Source: Neogemmobacter tilapiae
Lineage (GTDB): Bacteria > Pseudomonadota > Alphaproteobacteria > Rhodobacterales > Rhodobacteraceae
DNA length: 64,000 nt
Assembly: GCF_014652215.1 (NCBI RefSeq)
Contig: NZ_BMYJ01000005.1
Span: 188,026 to 252,025, forward strand
Reading direction: 5' to 3'
The notes under the pieces are model-generated. The model searched no databases, was not told the DNA's origin, and saw only the letters and a list, made by a program, of their open reading frames with translations. A program made the translations under genes and the position numbers. Below are positions 8,397 through 17,183 of the stretch, in pieces (positions within the stretch are counted from its first letter, which is position 1; every line of letters begins with the position of its first letter).

Positions 8397-9275
8397 TTAC
8401 AGCTTGTCGGACAGTAGGCCCAAGAGATAGCGACCATAGGCGTTTTTGGAAAAAGTGGCGGCGCGGCGGGAAAGATCGTCATCGCTGATCCAGCCGTTGC
8501 GCCAGGCGATTTCGTCGGGGCAGCCGACTTGTAGGCCCTGACGATCCTGAAGGGTGCGCACGAAGTTTCCGGCGTCGAGCAGGCTGCCGTGTGTGCCGGT
8601 ATCCAGCCATGCAAAGCCGCGGCCCAAGCGTTCGACGGTGAGCTGGCCGTCGCGGAGATAGAGGTCCAACAGATCGGCGATTTCGAGTTCACCGCGGGGG
8701 GAGGGTTGGATGGCGGCGGCGCGGTCGGGGGCGGTGCCGTCGAGGTAGTAAAGCCCGGTGACGGCGTAGTTCGAGGCGGGCTTGGCGGGCTTTTCGATGA
8801 TGGAACGGACACGGCCTTGATCGTCAAAATCGACGACGCCATACCGCTCGGGATCGGCGACGTGATAGCCAAAGACGGTGCCGCCGGGGCGTTGGTCGGC
8901 GGCGGCCAGCATTTCGGGCAGGCCGTGGCCGAAAAAGATGTTGTCACCCAGACACATGGCGGAAGGTGCGCCGTTCAGGAAGGTCTTGGCGAGGGTATAG
9001 GCCTGCGCCAGCCCATCGGGGCTGGGCTGCACGATCCATGTCAGCGACAGGCCCCATTGTGCGCCGTCACCCAGCAGGCGCTGGAATTGGGGCTGATCTT
9101 CGGGGGTGGTGATGATGGCAATCTCGCGGATGCCGCCCAGCATGAGGACGGAGAGCGGATAATAGATCATCGGTTTGTCATAGACGGGCAAAAGCTGTTT
9201 CGAGACGCCCATGGTGATCGGCCAAAGCCGTGTGCCAGAACCGCCAGCCAGAAGAATGCCTTTGCGAGTGGTCAT
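8397..9275 (-). CDS. rfbA: glucose-1-phosphate thymidylyltransferase
   Basis: First enzyme of dTDP-L-rhamnose synthesis: dTTP plus glucose 1-phosphate gives dTDP-glucose. It has 292 residues, the usual length. The nucleotide-binding loop GGSGTRLWP (about 10-18) and KQLLPVYDKPMIYYPL are present, as is LGDNIFFGHGL. It is the last gene of a minus-strand operon rfbC-rfbB-rfbD-rfbA, with its ATG overlapping the rfbD stop. Rhamnose here would serve lipopolysaccharide or exopolysaccharide; no glycosyltransferase is next to it. Confidence 0.95.
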   Translation of the reverse strand: MTTRKGILLAGGSGTRLWPITMGVSKQLLPVYDKPMIYYPLSVLMLGGIREIAIITTPEDQPQFQRLLGDGAQWGLSLTWIVQPSPDGLAQAYTLAKTFLNGAPSAMCLGDNIFFGHGLPEMLAAADQRPGGTVFGYHVADPERYGVVDFDDQGRVRSIIEKPAKPASNYAVTGLYYLDGTAPDRAAAIQPSPRGELEIADLLDLYLRDGQLTVERLGRGFAWLDTGTHGSLLDAGNFVRTLQDRQGLQVGCPDEIAWRNGWISDDDLSRRAATFSKNAYGRYLLGLLSDKL

Positions 9276-10102
9276 TGCGCCCTCAATTCATGGATCACGC
9301 GGTCGAGCCCCGTTTCCCAGTTGGGCCGCTGCACGCCGAATTGCGCGGTAAAGCCGCTGCAATCCAATCGGGAGTTCAGGGGGCGCTGGGCGGGTGTGGG
9401 GTAATCGGTGCTGGGAATGTCGTGGATCTGGCAGGCAAGGCCCGCGCGGGCCATGACGTTGCGGGCAAAGCCTGACCAGTTGGTGTCGGGTTGGCCTGCG
9501 AAATGGAAAAGGCCCGATGCCGGGGCTTTGGCGACCGTCAGCAGGGCTTGGGCCAGAGCATCGGCAGGCGTCGGTCCGCCCCATTGGTCGGCGACGACGT
9601 TGAGGGTTTCGCGTTCGGCCCCCAGCCGCAGCATGGTTTTCACGAAGTTCGTGCCATGGGCCGAAAACACCCAAGAGGTGCGGATGACGGTGCCGCCATG
9701 CGCCAGAACCGCCTGTTCCCCGGCCCATTTGCTGCGGCCATAGGCCGAGAGGGGGGCGGGGCTGTCATCGGGCTGCCACGGCTGATCGCCAGAGCCGTCA
9801 AAGACATAATCGGTGGAGAGATGGATGAAGGGAAGGCCCCGTTCGGTGGCGACTTGGGCCATGGTGCCGGGGGCGGTGGCGTTGATCATATGGGCCAATT
9901 CCGGTTCGGTTTCGGCACGGTCCACGGCGGTATAGGCGGCGGCGTTGATCACCACCTGGGCATCGGTGGCCTTGATCGCGGCGGCGCAGGTCGAGGGGCG
10001 GGACAGGTCGGCCTGATCGCGGCCAAGGGTCAAGACATCCGCGGAGGCGCGCTGCAATTCCTGCGCGACTTGCCCGGTTTTGCCAATGACGAGAATCCTC
10101 AA
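9272..10102 (-). CDS. rfbD: dTDP-4-dehydrorhamnose reductase
   Basis: Last enzyme of the pathway, reducing dTDP-4-keto-L-rhamnose with NAD(P)H. The Rossmann motif [10 protein letters not shown] begins a few residues from the start, and the YGRSKWAGE motif supplies the catalytic Tyr and Lys. The frame is open to an ATG at 10159, but that start would overlap rfbB by 61 bases and add 19 residues before the family start. A TTG at 10102 ([10 protein letters not shown]) with AAAGGG just upstream overlaps the rfbB stop as TTGA and gives a standard 276-residue enzyme. I prefer TTG; the ATG remains possible. Confidence 0.9.
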   Translation of the reverse strand: MRILVIGKTGQVAQELQRASADVLTLGRDQADLSRPSTCAAAIKATDAQVVINAAAYTAVDRAETEPELAHMINATAPGTMAQVATERGLPFIHLSTDYVFDGSGDQPWQPDDSPAPLSAYGRSKWAGEQAVLAHGGTVIRTSWVFSAHGTNFVKTMLRLGAERETLNVVADQWGGPTPADALAQALLTVAKAPASGLFHFAGQPDTNWSGFARNVMARAGLACQIHDIPSTDYPTPAQRPLNSRLDCSGFTAQFGVQRPNWETGLDRVIHELRAQ

Positions 10103-11139
10103 CCCTTTGTCCCCAATCTTTGGCCGACGCCCTGACGCACCAGCAGCGGTTGCCACCAATCACGGTTGGCCAGATACCATGCGACGGTCGCGCGAAGTCC
10201 CTGATCCAGCGTGACCGAAGGCCGCCAGCCGAGTTCATTCCGCATCCGCGCGGGGTTGATCGCATAACGCGCATCATGGCCGGGGCGGTCGGTGACATGG
10301 GTGATCAGCCGGGCATGGGGGGCGGTTTCAGGGTGGAGTTCGTCCATCAGGGCACAAAGGCGGTGGACAAGATCAAGGTTCGTCACCTCATTCTCACCCC
10401 CTATCGCATAGGTGCGGCCGGGTTTTCCTTGTGTCACCACCGTCAGCAGCGCATCGGCGTGATCTTCGACATAAAGCCAGTCGCGGATGTTCAGGCCCTG
10501 ACCATAGATGGGGATGGGTTTGCCTTGCAAAGCGTTCAGGATCACCACGGGGATCAGCTTTTCCGGGAAGTGATAGGGGCCGTAATTGTTGGAACAATTG
10601 CTGATCAGGACGGGCAGGCCATAGGTTTCGCCCCAAGCGCGGACCAGATGGTCGCTGGCGGCTTTGCTGGCGGAATAGGGGGAGTTGGGGGCGTAGGGGG
10701 TGGTTTCGTCAAACTGGCCTTCGCTGCCCAAGGTGCCAAAGACTTCATCCGTCGAAATGTGGTGAAAGCGGAAGGCGGCTGGCTTGCCTTTGGTCGTCCA
10801 ATAGGCGCGGGCGCATTCCAGCAGGTTGAAGGTGCCGGTGACATTGGTTTCGATAAAGGCGGCGGGGCCGTCGATGGAACGGTCAACATGGCTTTCGGCG
10901 GCCAAGTGCATGACGGCATCGGGCTGATGTTGCGCAAAGATGCGGTCAAGGGCGGCGCGGTCGCGGATATCGGCCTGTTCAAAGGCGTAAAGATTGCTGC
11001 CGGCGATGGGGGCAAGGTTTTCCAGATTGGCGGCATAGGTGAGGGCGTCGAGGTTGACGACCTGATGACCCTTGGCGACGGCTTGGCGCACGACCGCCGA
11101 GCCGATGAAACCCGCGCCGCCGGTGATCAGCAGTTTCAT
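10099..11139 (-). CDS. rfbB: dTDP-glucose 4,6-dehydratase
   Basis: Extended SDR enzyme of 346 residues that converts dTDP-glucose to dTDP-4-keto-6-deoxyglucose. It shows the [14 protein letters not shown]-binding motif at the N-terminus, [12 protein letters not shown], the STDEVFG active-site segment, and [11 protein letters not shown] (Tyr and Lys of the catalytic triad). The ATG at 11139 overlaps the rfbC stop (ATGA). An upstream in-frame ATG at 11175 lies within rfbC and is rejected. Confidence 0.95.
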   Translation of the reverse strand: MKLLITGGAGFIGSAVVRQAVAKGHQVVNLDALTYAANLENLAPIAGSNLYAFEQADIRDRAALDRIFAQHQPDAVMHLAAESHVDRSIDGPAAFIETNVTGTFNLLECARAYWTTKGKPAAFRFHHISTDEVFGTLGSEGQFDETTPYAPNSPYSASKAASDHLVRAWGETYGLPVLISNCSNNYGPYHFPEKLIPVVILNALQGKPIPIYGQGLNIRDWLYVEDHADALLTVVTQGKPGRTYAIGGENEVTNLDLVHRLCALMDELHPETAPHARLITHVTDRPGHDARYAINPARMRNELGWRPSVTLDQGLRATVAWYLANRDWWQPLLVRQGVGQRLGTKG

Positions 11140-11693
11140 GGCGTCACCGTGAAGGGGCTGATTGTGTCGGCCCAAAGGGGTTGGATGCGGTCTTTGTCAG
11201 ACAGGATGGGGTCTGTCACGCCCCAGTCAATGGCGAGGGTGGGATCATCCCAGCGGATGCCCGCGTCACAGTCGGGGGCATAGGGGGCGGAGCATTTGTA
11301 TTGCACTTCGCAATCGTCGGTGAGGGTGACGAAACCATGAAGGAAGCCTTCTGGCACCAGCAGTTGTTGGCCGTTTTCGGCGGAAAGTTCGACGGCGACC
11401 CATTGGCCGAAATGGGGGGAGCCGCGGCGAAAATCGACGGCGATATCGCGCATGGCCCCTTTGGTGCAGCGGACGAGTTTGGCCTGTGCCATTGGGGGGC
11501 GTTGGTAATGCAGGCCGCGTAGGGTGCCTGCTTGGGCGGAAAGGGAATGGTTGTCCTGCACGAAACGGGTGGGGATTCCGGCGCGGTCAAAGGCCTGATC
11601 GGAATGGCTTTCGACGAACCAGCCACGGGCATCGCCAAAGCGGCGGGGGGTGAGGATCAGGACATCGGGCAGGGTGGTCTGTTCGACAAGCAT
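11136..11693 (-). CDS. rfbC: dTDP-4-dehydrorhamnose 3,5-epimerase
   Basis: Cupin-fold epimerase of 185 residues, third step of dTDP-rhamnose synthesis. The catalytic histidine H62 sits in RGLHYQ. The family segments [17 protein letters not shown] and [12 protein letters not shown] are clear. It is the first gene of the operon. A gap of about 48 bases separates it from the SDR gene that ends the stress-response operon upstream, so read-through from that operon cannot be excluded. Confidence 0.95.
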   Translation of the reverse strand: MLVEQTTLPDVLILTPRRFGDARGWFVESHSDQAFDRAGIPTRFVQDNHSLSAQAGTLRGLHYQRPPMAQAKLVRCTKGAMRDIAVDFRRGSPHFGQWVAVELSAENGQQLLVPEGFLHGFVTLTDDCEVQYKCSAPYAPDCDAGIRWDDPTLAIDWGVTDPILSDKDRIQPLWADTISPFTVTP

Positions 11694-11741
11694 CGGGCAT
11701 CCTTGGGATTTCCTCAGCCCTACACCACCCGGCAGGCAAAG

Positions 11742-12479
11742 TCAGCCCTTGCCGAATAAAGGATACCAAAGGGCGTCGGGCAGGAACTGACCGCCGCGAA
11801 AGAGCCAGGAAAAGACGCGGGGGAAAGAGCGTTTGAAGGCGCGGGGGCTGTCCATGAGCGCCAGCATTTCGGCGGCGGCCTGATCGGGTTCCATGAGGAA
11901 AGGCATTTTGAAATTGTTCTTGTCGGTGAGCCTTGTGCGGATGAAGCCGGGATTGGCCAGTTGGACCTGAACGCCGGTGTGGCGGAGATCGGCGTAAAGG
12001 CTTTCGGCGAGAACCATAGTGCCGGCTTTACTGGCGGCATAGCCGATGGCCCCCGGCAGGCCGCGAAAGCCGGAGAGGGAGCCGGTGATGACGATATGGC
12101 CTTGGTTGCGGGCGGTCATTTGGGGGAGGACGGTGCCGATGACGCGGGCGCAGCCGGTGAAGTTGACGTTGCACATCGCCTCGACCTGATCCGCGTTCCA
12201 GCTTTGGGCTTTGACGGGCCAATAGACGCCGGCGAGGAAGACGAGGCCGTCAATTGGACCGATCTGCTGGGCGGCGGCTTGGACCGAGGCGGGGTCGGCG
12301 ACATCCATGGGGAGGGCGGTGGCGCGCAAGGGAGTGGCGGCGGCCTTGAGGCGGTCGGGGTCGCGGGCGGAAAGGATGAGGTCTGCGCCCCTTGCGGCAA
12401 GGGCTTGGGCCAAGGCGAGGCCAAGGCCGTCGCTGGCGCCGACGAGCCAATAGCGTTTGCCTTTGTAATCGCGGGTCAT
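11742..12479 (-). CDS. short-chain dehydrogenase/reductase of the RpoE-ChrR-linked operon
   Basis: SDR of 245 residues. The N-terminal cofactor loop GASDGLGLALA and the YAASKAG catalytic Tyr-x3-Lys motif are present with an upstream Ser (ITGSLSGF). The C-terminus (about 200-245) is hydrophobic and could associate with the membrane. It is the last gene of the four-gene operon divergent from rpoE-chrR; its ATG overlaps the stop of the transporter gene. In Rhodobacter sphaeroides an SDR occupies a comparable place in the singlet-oxygen regulon. The substrate is unknown; a fatty-acid or lipid carbonyl is a reasonable guess from the operon. Confidence 0.82.
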   Translation of the reverse strand: MTRDYKGKRYWLVGASDGLGLALAQALAARGADLILSARDPDRLKAAATPLRATALPMDVADPASVQAAAQQIGPIDGLVFLAGVYWPVKAQSWNADQVEAMCNVNFTGCARVIGTVLPQMTARNQGHIVITGSLSGFRGLPGAIGYAASKAGTMVLAESLYADLRHTGVQVQLANPGFIRTRLTDKNNFKMPFLMEPDQAAAEMLALMDSPRAFKRSFPRVFSWLFRGGQFLPDALWYPLFGKG

Positions 12480-13696
12480 GGGGTGATCCTTTCGTCGGGC
12501 AGGTTCAGGCGGAGGAGGAGGGCGATGGCGAGGAGTTTGAGGGCGCAGGGGAGGGCGGCATAGAGGAGGGTGAGGGCGGTAAGGGCGGTCTGGCCGCCGG
12601 ATTGAAAGCCGAGGGACTGGAGGAGGGGGAGGAGGCCCCCGGCAGCGGCGGCGAGGGAGAGCTTGCCGGCAAAGGACCAGAGGCCGAAGCCTGTCGCCTC
12701 ACCCAAACCCCGACGGGCAAGGTGGCGGGCAAAGAGGGCGGGAAGAAGGGTAAGGTCAGCGCCAAGGCCTGCGCCAGAGGCGAGGCAGATGAGGGCAAAG
12801 GGCCAAAGGTCGCCGGGGCCGAGGGTGAGGGCGAAGGCAAAGGTGAGGGTGGCAAGGATCATGCCGCCAAGCAGGGCCTGACGGGGGCCAAGTCGGTTGG
12901 CGAGGCGGACCCAGAGGGGGGCGGAAAGGGCGGCGGAAAGGAAGAAGATGAGGAGGAAGGGGCCTTCATAGCCGGGGGCGTTCAGGGCGCTTTCGACGAA
13001 GAAGAGGAAAAGGGTGGAGGTGACGGCGACGGGGGCGCCGTTGACGAAGGCGAGGAAGAGCAGGCGGCGGGTGGTGGGGTCGGCCAAGGCGGCGCGCAGG
13101 TTCAGGCGGGGGCCGGGTGTGGCGGTCCATTCGCGGCGCATGGCGATGGTGGCCATAAGGGCGAGGGCGGCGAAGCCGAGGGCGAAAAGGGCGAAGGGTT
13201 GGGGATGGACGGAGGCCAGCGCCACGGGGGCGACGGCAGCAAGGCAGACACCCAGAAGGCTGCCGGTTTCGCGCCAACCGGCAAGGCGGATATGGCCCGA
13301 GGGGCCAAGGCTTTCGGCGCGGGCGACGCCTTGGGCGTAGAAGGCGATGGTGAGGAAGGACCAGCTGCTGAACAGGAAGGTGAGGGTCAGGGCGAACCAG
13401 AGGGTGGGGGCAAAGGGGGGTGGGATGACGAACAGGGCGATCATCGCCCCGGTCATGATCGCCACCGCGCCGGTTGTCATCGCGCCGCGATGGGCGCGGG
13501 TGGCTTGGGCCAGCAGGCCCAGAAGGGGGTCTTGCACCACGTCGATCAGGCGGAGGGCCAGCAGGATCAGGCCCATGCTGGCGAGCGAAACGCCGTAGCT
13601 GTCGATGTAGAATTTGGGGGCGTGCAGATAGATTGGCAGGCCCGCCGCCGCGATCATGGCGGCATAGGCCGGCCACGGCCAGAGCCGCTGGCTCAC
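12476..13696 (-). CDS. MFS transporter of the GPH (sugar:cation symporter-like) family
   Basis: Membrane transporter of 406 residues with about twelve hydrophobic segments. The family-typical segment LRLIDVVQDPLLGLLAQATR carries the charged helix residues of MelB-like carriers. It overlaps its neighbours at both ends (ATGA), in the operon divergent from rpoE. A GPH-type transporter is found in the same position in R. sphaeroides, where it belongs to the RpoE regulon. The substrate is not known and may not be a sugar given the lipid-modifying partners; MelB relatives can move lysophospholipids. Confidence 0.85.
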   Translation of the reverse strand: MSQRLWPWPAYAAMIAAAGLPIYLHAPKFYIDSYGVSLASMGLILLALRLIDVVQDPLLGLLAQATRAHRGAMTTGAVAIMTGAMIALFVIPPPFAPTLWFALTLTFLFSSWSFLTIAFYAQGVARAESLGPSGHIRLAGWRETGSLLGVCLAAVAPVALASVHPQPFALFALGFAALALMATIAMRREWTATPGPRLNLRAALADPTTRRLLFLAFVNGAPVAVTSTLFLFFVESALNAPGYEGPFLLIFFLSAALSAPLWVRLANRLGPRQALLGGMILATLTFAFALTLGPGDLWPFALICLASGAGLGADLTLLPALFARHLARRGLGEATGFGLWSFAGKLSLAAAAGGLLPLLQSLGFQSGGQTALTALTLLYAALPCALKLLAIALLLRLNLPDERITP

Positions 13697-14448
13697 TTGG
13701 ACACCTCATGCGGCGGCGGTTCGGGGCGGTTGCGGAAGGCGGCCCCTTTCCACCACAGGCGCAGGGCCTGCCAATGGATCAGCGCCAGCACACGGCGGGA
13801 ACCGAAGGGACGACGCAGGCAGGCGGCCAGAATGCTGCGGTTGGTGAGCGGTTGGCGCGGGCCGGTGAGGGTGGCGATGACGCCGTGGGGGCCGGCGTTG
13901 AAGTCGATCACGATGTGAATCTTGTCGGGGCGGATGTCGAAGCGGAATTGATAGCCGCCCGCGATGGGCTGGAAGGGCGAGACATGCAGCAGTTTCGTGG
14001 CGGTTAGTGTGTCTTCACGCGTGATGGGGGCGTGGTCGGGGCGGTGGCACAGATAGGAATGGCGGTCGCCATAGGTGTTCGTCACCTCGGCCAGTACCAC
14101 GCGGAGCGCGCCCTTTTCGTCATGGCACAGCCAGAAACTGACGGGGTTGAAGACATGGCCGAGAATGCGGGGCTGGGCCAGAAGGTCGATGCGGGCGGGG
14201 GAGGGTAGGCCCTGTTCCGAAAGAACGCGGCGCACCCAAGCCGCCCCTGCGCCCTGCTTCGGCGGGCCACCGTGATCAACGTCCCAAAGGGACATGAGCC
14301 GCCCCCGGTTGCGCCCGAACAGGCGCGGGGCCTCCACCGGGGTTTCAGCATCCAGCAGCACATAGTCGATGCCATAGCGGAAGCGGTTTTCGACCGCCCC
14401 CTTGCGCCCGTGAAAGGTCTGGCCTGCGATGTGCTGGACGCGGGTCAT
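13693..14448 (-). CDS. DUF1365 protein (lipid modification, singlet-oxygen operon)
   Basis: DUF1365 family protein of 251 residues. Family features include the N-terminal HGRKGAVENRFRYGIDYVLLD and the NPVSFWLCHDEKG and AEVTNTYGDRHSY segments. Relatives are annotated as cyclopropane fatty acid synthesis proteins and always accompany the flavin amine-oxidase-like protein encoded just upstream. In R. sphaeroides this pair belongs to the RpoE singlet-oxygen response and has been tied to unusual (furan) fatty acid formation. The start at 14448 overlaps the stop of the flavoprotein gene (ATGA). Confidence 0.88.
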   Translation of the reverse strand: MTRVQHIAGQTFHGRKGAVENRFRYGIDYVLLDAETPVEAPRLFGRNRGRLMSLWDVDHGGPPKQGAGAAWVRRVLSEQGLPSPARIDLLAQPRILGHVFNPVSFWLCHDEKGALRVVLAEVTNTYGDRHSYLCHRPDHAPITREDTLTATKLLHVSPFQPIAGGYQFRFDIRPDKIHIVIDFNAGPHGVIATLTGPRQPLTNRSILAACLRRPFGSRRVLALIHWQALRLWWKGAAFRNRPEPPPHEVSK

Positions 14449-15752
14449 TCCGCCGCCACGGCGCTGATCTGCGCTTGCCGCGCGGCGATGCCTTGGGCGA
14501 CAGCTTCGGCGCTGGCAAAGCCGTCTTCGTGAAAGCCGTGGCCCATCCATGCGCCGCAGAACCATGTGCGGCGCGTGCCGTTCATCGCCTTGATCGTTTC
14601 CTGCGCTTTCAGCGCTGCCAGATCAAAGACCGGGTGATGGAAGCTGGCCACGTCATGCACCAGATGATCGGGAATGGCGCGGTTGGTGTTCAGGGTGACG
14701 AACAGCGGATCGTCCTTCGGAATGGGTTGCAGGCTGTTCATCCAATAGGACAGGTCGATCCTTTCGCGCGAAGGCCGCGCCGGTTCGACATAGGCCCAGC
14801 TTGACCAGACCTTGCGGCGTTTCGGCATGACGCTGGCATCGCTGTGCAACACGGCCTGATTGGGCTGATAGCGCACGGCGGACAGCGCCGCCCGTTCGGC
14901 AGGGGTGGCATCGGAAAGCAGGGCCAAGGCCTGATCGGAATGGCAGGCAAAGACGACATCATCAAAGGTTTCCCATTCGCCGCCCGTGACACGGACCATC
15001 GCGCCCTGCGGAATGCGCTGAACGCCCGCCACCTGTGCCCCCAGCCGCAATTCGACGCCATCGGCGACCATGCGGGCCTGCAAGCGGCGGACATATTCGA
15101 CCGAACCGCCCTGAACCGTGTGCCATTGGTGCTGTTCGGCATAGCCCAGAAGGCCGTGGTTTTTAAAGAACTGCACAAGGGCATGGGCGGGGAAATCGAG
15201 GATGCCCGCCAAGGGGGTGGACCAGATCGCACCAGAGAAGGGGGTGATGTAATAGTCGCGGAACCAAGGGCCGGTGCCCAGATTGTCGAGCAGGTCGGCA
15301 ATCGACTGGTCGGGGTTGGCGCGTGAGGCGGCGAGGGCGTTTTTGTTGAAATGCAGGATGTCGCGCAGCATCCGCAGAAAGGCGGGGCGGGCGAGGTTCT
15401 GTTTTTGCGCAAAGATCGTGCCGAAATCGGCCAGACCATATTCGACGCGACCGCCGTCGATGGAACAGCCAAAGCTCATCTTGGTGGGGACGGTGGGGAC
15501 ATCCAGCCTTTCGAACAGGGCGGTCAGGCGCGGATAGTTCACATGATTGAAGACGATAAAACCGGTATCGACGGGCTGATCACCTCTTTTGCCCGCGATG
15601 ATGGTGCGGGCGTGGCCGCCCAGCCGGGTTTCGCTTTCAAAAAGCACGAGGGCGTGGTCGGCTGACAAAAGATGGGCGGCTGCCATGCCTGAAATCCCCC
15701 CTCCGATCACGGCGATGCGTCGCGGGCCGGGGCCGGGCATTTCAAAGGGCAT
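14445..15752 (-). CDS. FAD-dependent amine-oxidase-like oxidoreductase, singlet-oxygen regulon
   Basis: Flavoprotein of 435 residues with an N-terminal dinucleotide-binding loop (IAVIGGGISGMAAAHLLSADH) and the flavin-containing amine oxidoreductase fold. It includes VDTGFIVFNHVNYPRLTALF and a C-terminal WFCGAWMGHGFHEDGFASA flavin-binding segment. It resembles proteins annotated as cyclopropane fatty acid synthesis or desaturation partners in the R. sphaeroides RpoE regulon, where they act on membrane acyl chains. It is first in the operon, with AAAGGAAA before the ATG at 15752. An RpoE-type promoter lies about 25 bases upstream. Acting as an acyl-chain desaturase is inference from the family. 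Confidence 0.9.
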   Translation of the reverse strand: MPFEMPGPGPRRIAVIGGGISGMAAAHLLSADHALVLFESETRLGGHARTIIAGKRGDQPVDTGFIVFNHVNYPRLTALFERLDVPTVPTKMSFGCSIDGGRVEYGLADFGTIFAQKQNLARPAFLRMLRDILHFNKNALAASRANPDQSIADLLDNLGTGPWFRDYYITPFSGAIWSTPLAGILDFPAHALVQFFKNHGLLGYAEQHQWHTVQGGSVEYVRRLQARMVADGVELRLGAQVAGVQRIPQGAMVRVTGGEWETFDDVVFACHSDQALALLSDATPAERAALSAVRYQPNQAVLHSDASVMPKRRKVWSSWAYVEPARPSRERIDLSYWMNSLQPIPKDDPLFVTLNTNRAIPDHLVHDVASFHHPVFDLAALKAQETIKAMNGTRRTWFCGAWMGHGFHEDGFASAEAVAQGIAARQAQISAVAAE

Positions 15753-15775
15753 GGTGGTTTCCTTTCTGTTTCAAA

Positions 15776-15805
15776 CCAATACGCGGATAGCGGTGAAACG
15801 GATCA
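15776..15805 (-). promoter_or_regulatory. RpoE-type (ECF) promoter of the leftward lipid-modification operon
   Basis: Read on the minus strand, the sequence is TGATCC (15805-15800), an 18-base spacer, then TATTGG (15781-15776). This matches the known R. sphaeroides RpoE consensus (TGATCC, N18, TA-rich). Transcription would begin around 15769, leaving a leader of roughly 17 bases with the AAAGGAAA ribosome site. Confidence 0.82.
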
Positions 15806-15829
15806 TTCGGCAAAAAAGTTTCTGGCGGG

Positions 15830-15859
15830 TGATCCGGTGCGGGACATCGGGCGTATTTG
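15830..15859 (+). promoter_or_regulatory. RpoE-type (ECF) promoter of rpoE-chrR
   Basis: TGATCC at 15830-15835, an 18-base spacer, then TATTTG at 15854-15859. It has the same -35 and the same spacing as the divergent promoter 25 bases to the left, which supports positive autoregulation of rpoE. A predicted transcript start near 15866 rules out the upstream ATG codons of the rpoE frame. Confidence 0.82.
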
Positions 15860-15950
15860 GGCTATGTTGCTCGATGTGCAGATCAGACCGGATGAAGCCA
15901 GCCCCCCGCCGGGGGGTCGGCCGTATGCGGGGCGACAAAGGGACGAGCGG

Positions 15951-16487
15951 TTGAACGACGAACCAGACTGGACGGCGCTTGTTCTGCGGGTGCGGGATCA
16001 TGGCGACAGGGCGGCTTTTGCCGCGCTGTTCCAGCATTTCGCGCCGCGGGTGAAGGCCTTTCTGATGAAATCGGGGGCTTCGGCCAGTTTGGCCGAGGAA
16101 TGCGCGCAGGATGTGATGGCGACGCTTTGGCAAAAGGCGGCGCTGTTTGATCCGACGCGGGCCAGCGTGGCGACATGGGTTTTCACCATCGCGCGGAACC
16201 GGCGGATCGACGCTTTGCGCAAGGCGCGGCGGCCCGAGCCGGAAGACCTGCCTTGGGGACCGGAAGGGGAGCCGGATGCGGCCGAGGCGATGGCCTTGCA
16301 GGAAGACGTGTCGCGCCTGGGCAAGGCCTTGGCAGGCTTGCCGGAAAAGCAAAGGGCGCTGATCGAACGGGCCTATTTCGGCGATCTGAGCCATTCGGAG
16401 ATTGCGGCAGAGACGGGTTTGCCGCTGGGAACAATCAAGTCGCGCATCAGGCTGGCCTTGGACCGGCTGCGGCATTCGATGAGTTGA
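15951..16487 (+). CDS. rpoE: ECF sigma factor RpoE (singlet-oxygen response)
   Basis: Group IV sigma factor of 178 residues. The sigma2 region (ALFQHFAPRVKAFLMKSGA...CAQDVMATLWQKA, ATWVFTIARNRRIDALRK) and sigma4 region (LPEKQRALIERAYFGDLSHSEIAAETGLPLGTIKSRIRLALDRLR) are complete. The frame is open to ATGs at 15837 and 15864, but those overlap the promoter. A TTG at 15951 preceded by AAAGGGACGAG gives the roughly 180-residue size of the R. sphaeroides protein. The leader has a GC hairpin (CCCCCC-GCC-GGGGGG, about 15903-15917) just upstream of this site. The anti-sigma gene chrR follows 12 bases downstream. Confidence 0.92.
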   Translation: MNDEPDWTALVLRVRDHGDRAAFAALFQHFAPRVKAFLMKSGASASLAEECAQDVMATLWQKAALFDPTRASVATWVFTIARNRRIDALRKARRPEPEDLPWGPEGEPDAAEAMALQEDVSRLGKALAGLPEKQRALIERAYFGDLSHSEIAAETGLPLGTIKSRIRLALDRLRHSMS

Positions 16488-16499
16488 AGGTTAGAGACG

Positions 16500-17144
16500 A
16501 TGACGATCCGACACCATTTGCCTGACAATCTGCTGATGGCCTATGCGGCAGGCAATCTGCCCGAAGCCTTTCATCTGGTCGTGGCGACGCATCTGTCGCT
16601 GTGTGACACCTGCCGGGTGCAGGCGGCGAGCTTTGACGCCGTGGGCGGGGCTTTGGTCGATGATCTGGCGGGGTCGGCGATGAGCGAGGGGAGCCTAGAG
16701 GCCTGCCTTGCGCGGCTGGAGGCGACGCCGGTGCATCGGCGGGGGCCTGTGGCACGGCGGGAGGGGGTCTTTCCGGCGCCCTTGCAGGACTATGTGGGGG
16801 GCGATCTGGCGGCGGTGCGGTGGAAGGCGCTGGGTATGGGGGTGAAACAGGCGATCCTGCCGACGGGGCGGGGGGCGCGGGCGCGGCTTTTGTTCATTCC
16901 GGCGGGGGCGGCGGTGCCAGACCACGGGCATCGGGGCACAGAACTGACGCTGGTGCTGCAAGGGGCGTTCCGGGACGAGACGGATCGTTTCGGGCCGGGC
17001 GATGTGGAAGTGGCGGATGAGGATCTGAACCATCAGCCGGTGGCCGAGGCGGGGATGGACTGCATTTGTCTGGCGGCGACGGATGCGCCCTTGCGGTTCA
17101 ACGCGCTGATCCCGCGGATCTTGCAGCCGGTGTTCCGGATATAA
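16500..17144 (+). CDS. chrR: zinc-dependent anti-sigma factor ChrR
   Basis: ChrR of 214 residues, which sequesters RpoE until singlet oxygen triggers its degradation. The N-terminal anti-sigma domain has the zinc ligands H6, H31, C35 and C38, at exactly the positions known in R. sphaeroides. The C-terminal cupin domain has H142, H144, E148 and H178 (HGHRGTE...NHQP), the second metal site needed for the singlet-oxygen signal. With rpoE it forms a two-gene operon ended by a strong hairpin. Nothing in the key residues looks degraded, so the switch should be functional. Confidence 0.96.
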   Translation: MTIRHHLPDNLLMAYAAGNLPEAFHLVVATHLSLCDTCRVQAASFDAVGGALVDDLAGSAMSEGSLEACLARLEATPVHRRGPVARREGVFPAPLQDYVGGDLAAVRWKALGMGVKQAILPTGRGARARLLFIPAGAAVPDHGHRGTELTLVLQGAFRDETDRFGPGDVEVADEDLNHQPVAEAGMDCICLAATDAPLRFNALIPRILQPVFRI

Positions 17145-17148
17145 GGGG

Positions 17149-17170
17149 GTCGGGGGCGGCCCCCCCGACC
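17149..17170. terminator. terminator between chrR and dapD
   Basis: GGTCGGGGG (17149-17157) pairs with CCCCCGACC (17162-17170), a 9-base-pair GC stem. It is followed by CTTTA-like weak T content only. It lies between two convergent genes and probably serves both. Confidence 0.65.
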
Positions 17171-17183
17171 TTTAGGTTGACTG

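Noticed and set aside
12392-13918. 508-codon plus-strand Gly/Glu-rich frame
   Set aside because: Antisense to the SDR, GPH transporter and DUF1365 genes. The low-complexity acidic sequence mirrors hydrophobic codons on the other strand.
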